Positions 63,993-64,000 of a stretch of 64,000 bases of DNA are shown in pieces. Position numbers and translations under genes: made by a program. Location: contig NZ_JAHLEB010000009.1 in NCBI RefSeq assembly GCF_018861735.1, forward strand, positions 1 to 64,000. Reading direction: 5' to 3'. The DNA is from Clostridium lacusfryxellense. GTDB taxonomy: Bacteria > Bacillota > Clostridia > Clostridiales > Clostridiaceae. The notes below the pieces were generated by a model. It ran no database searches. It was not told the DNA's origin and saw nothing but the letters and a program-made list of their open reading frames with translations. Positions within the stretch are counted from its first letter, which is position 1. Each line of letters starts with the position of its first letter.

Positions 63993-64000
63993 ATGAAATT
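63993..64000 (+). CDS. Start of a gene cut by the window edge
   Basis: AGAGGTGA followed by ATG 63993 and AAA looks like a translation start. Only the first codons are inside the window, so nothing can be said of the product. Confidence 0.5.

Overview
The window is AT-rich, densely coded DNA from an endospore-forming anaerobe, almost certainly a Clostridium (family Clostridiaceae). The evidence is the spoIIA and spoVA sporulation operons, spore photoproduct lyase, a YunB-like and a BofC-like protein, the SCIFF peptide with its radical SAM maturase, an oxygen-sensitive 4-hydroxybutyryl-CoA dehydratase, anaerobic HemZ, and AT-rich codon use with many TTG starts behind strong Shine-Dalgarno (SD) sites. 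No rRNA, tRNA, CRISPR array, transposase or prophage gene is visible. It reads as core chromosome.

Layout. 1-4.2 kb: 4-hydroxybutyrate fermentation (3' part of abfD, a permease, a CoA-transferase with a Rex-like operator upstream). 4.3-8.1 kb: early forespore control (spoIIAA-spoIIAB-sigF behind a good sigma-H promoter) and spoVAC-spoVAD-spoVAE behind a sigma-G-like promoter. 8.1-19.8 kb: class A penicillin-binding protein, yunB, hpt, an HflX with a JAMM-like N-terminal domain, a nucleotidyltransferase/MocR pair, a HEAT protein, a YigZ-family protein and a YebC-family protein. 19.8-24.8 kb: an AspT/YidE-type transporter with a textbook sigma-54 promoter, an Rrf2 regulator, and a minus-strand set of wall-type hydrolases. 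25.1-29.6 kb: a large hybrid histidine kinase coupled to a REC-HD-GYP response regulator. 29.7-43.5 kb: mostly single genes, including a short-chain dehydrogenase, a DEAD-box helicase, an AI-2E family protein, an RlmA-like methyltransferase, a small alarmone synthetase, splB and aat, plus several unknowns and two possible very short peptides.

43.6-64 kb is the conserved Firmicute housekeeping block: ruvA-ruvB-queA-tgt-yajC, a TIGR04086-type membrane protein, scfA-scfB (SCIFF), secD-secF, a RecJ-like gene, apt, relA, dtd, a metallo-beta-lactamase-fold hydrolase, hemZ, aspS, a CsoR-family regulator, a split ThrE exporter and glyA. In this otherwise normal order the recJ position holds a 300-residue RecJ-like protein that lacks four of the seven metal-binding positions and the whole C-terminal half.

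Strongest leads: the RecJ-like pseudoenzyme; the sigma-54 transporter unit with three GTTGCA-NN-ATTGCA sites; the Rex-like site and possible structured RNA before the CoA-transferase; the JAMM-HflX fusion; the SD-masking hairpin before the TIGR04086 gene; terminator-like hairpins in the apt and relA leaders; the two short peptides; and a CsoR paralogue whose ligand histidine is tyrosine. Family and motif calls were made by reading the sequence; no database search was possible.
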